Assembly: GCA_964572065.1 (NCBI GenBank)
Contig: CAZNER010000019.1
Coordinates: 1-32,266, forward strand
From: CAZNER01 sp964572065
Lineage (GTDB): Bacteria > Patescibacteriota > Dojkabacteria > JAHIVN01
Length of the DNA stretch: 32,266 nt
Direction of reading: 5' to 3'
Shown here: positions 31,748-32,266 of the stretch, piece by piece
Numbering within the stretch: position 1 is the stretch's first letter
How the letters are laid out: each line of letters opens with the position of its first letter
The notes under the pieces: generated by a model
Told to the model about the DNA's origin: nothing
What the model saw: the letters and a program-made list of their open reading frames with translations, nothing else
The model's database searches: none
Made by a program: the position numbers and the translations under genes

Positions 31748-32100
31748 TGAGTAAAGATAATTTAAAGAAAATACTCTGGGTAAGTTTATTTTTTATAATT
31801 ATGGTTATAGTAATTCAAGTGGAAGAAAAGAATTACAACCATAAACTACAAAAAGATCTGGAAAACTTCTCTAGAGATATCAATTATGAACCCGAATGGA
31901 TTAAATGGACAAATCCTTCCATTGATTCATTAAAAGTAAAAAAGCTTTCTGAAGAGAACTCTAAATTTTCTGAAAATGAAACATTTGAAAATGATACCTT
32001 TAACTTCGACTCAGAATTAGATGGATTTACTCCTGAAGATTATGATATTGATCCAGATGATCCGGAATATGAAGAATGGTATGATTTTAATGGAGAATAA
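31747..32100 (+). CDS. Small membrane-anchored acidic protein
   Basis: A 117-aa protein. Residues 9-24 (I-L-W-V-S-L-F-F-I-I-M-V-I-V-I-Q) form one membrane segment after a short Lys-containing N-terminus. The remaining 90 residues are hydrophilic and very acidic at the end. By the positive-inside rule the acidic part would lie outside the cytoplasm. An inner-membrane role such as superinfection exclusion or a spanin-like function is conceivable but not shown. It is the last gene before the terminator at 32120. Confidence 0.65.
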   Translation: MSKDNLKKILWVSLFFIIMVIVIQVEEKNYNHKLQKDLENFSRDINYEPEWIKWTNPSIDSLKVKKLSEENSKFSENETFENDTFNFDSELDGFTPEDYDIDPDDPEYEEWYDFNGE

Positions 32101-32119
32101 AATTAAATAAATAATACGG

Positions 32120-32151
32120 AAGGAGATATCGGAAAGGGTATCTCCTTTTTT
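32120..32151 (+). terminator. Intrinsic terminator
   Basis: GGAGATA (32122-32128) pairs with TATCTCC (32139-32145), 10-nt loop, extended by AA/TT and followed by a run of six T. It lies 20 nt after the stop at 32100 and closes the promoter-8 unit. Confidence 0.85.
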
Positions 32152-32238
32152 ACGAGAGTTATTAGAAATTTTAATTTACTACCAGACTGTGAAAGGTTTT
32201 AATGAAAATCAGTAGAGAAATTAAAATTTATAAATAAT

Positions 32239-32266
32239 ATGGAAACGAAAGAAAATAACATCGTCA
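32239..32266 (+). CDS. Start of a further gene, cut by the window end
   Basis: ATG at 32239 opens a frame M-E-T-K-E-N-N-I-V that runs off the end. The A/T-rich leader resembles other starts here. Too short to identify; no copy of the 36-bp promoter is visible in front of it. Confidence 0.4.

Overview
This window is a stretch of a tailed-phage genome, almost certainly a myovirus of a Bacteroidota host. Every recognisable gene lies on the + strand. The DNA is strongly AT-rich, the genetic code is standard (TAA, TAG and TGA all end genes), and genes are packed with TAATG junctions or short overlaps. The host inference rests on eight copies of a 36-bp promoter with a Bacteroidota-type layout (TTG, 20-nt spacer, TATATTA) and on the scarcity of Shine-Dalgarno sequences. 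Two 100-N blocks show this is a scaffolded assembly, possibly metagenomic.

Region 1 (1-5562) is the end of the tail/baseplate module: the C-terminal part of a central-spike protein, a gp25-like wedge protein, a gp6/BaseplateJ protein, a tail-protein-I-like protein carrying a large inserted lectin-type domain, and a tail-fibre-like protein. A strong intrinsic terminator closes it (5591-5618).

Region 2 (5625-23383) is the replication, recombination and nucleotide module. It encodes a RecA-fold replicative helicase, a zinc-finger/TOPRIM primase, a UvsW-like helicase, a family A DNA polymerase without its own 5' nuclease domain, a separate 5'-3' nuclease, a gp32-like SSB, a UvsX/RecA recombinase and a gp47/gp46 (SbcD/SbcC) pair. 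Interleaved are nucleotide enzymes: an all-alpha NTP pyrophosphatase, a ThyA-family protein with the dCMP hydroxymethylase signature, a second divergent ThyA-fold candidate, ThyX and a P-loop kinase. A GroES-like co-chaperonin is also present. The plan is T4-like, but the polymerase is Pol I type. The nucleotide enzymes suggest that cytosine may be modified in the virion DNA.

Region 3 (23410-32266) holds a PD-(D/E)XK nuclease, a phage-encoded NusG-like factor and many small unknown proteins. These include a very acidic protein with GDDEEEE repeats and a lysine-rich histone-H1-like protein with TPAKKTKVTK repeats; an assembly gap falls inside each repeat array. A 48-nt tRNA-like element (acceptor stem plus canonical T arm, no room for D and normal anticodon arms) lies between two genes at 28055-28102.

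The main leads are: a circularly permuted lectin-type domain inserted into a baseplate protein; a cytosine-modification enzyme set; the NusG-like factor alongside terminators placed inside operons; the minimal tRNA-like element; and strong hairpins recurring just inside coding sequences. All function calls are by eye from motifs; no database search was run.
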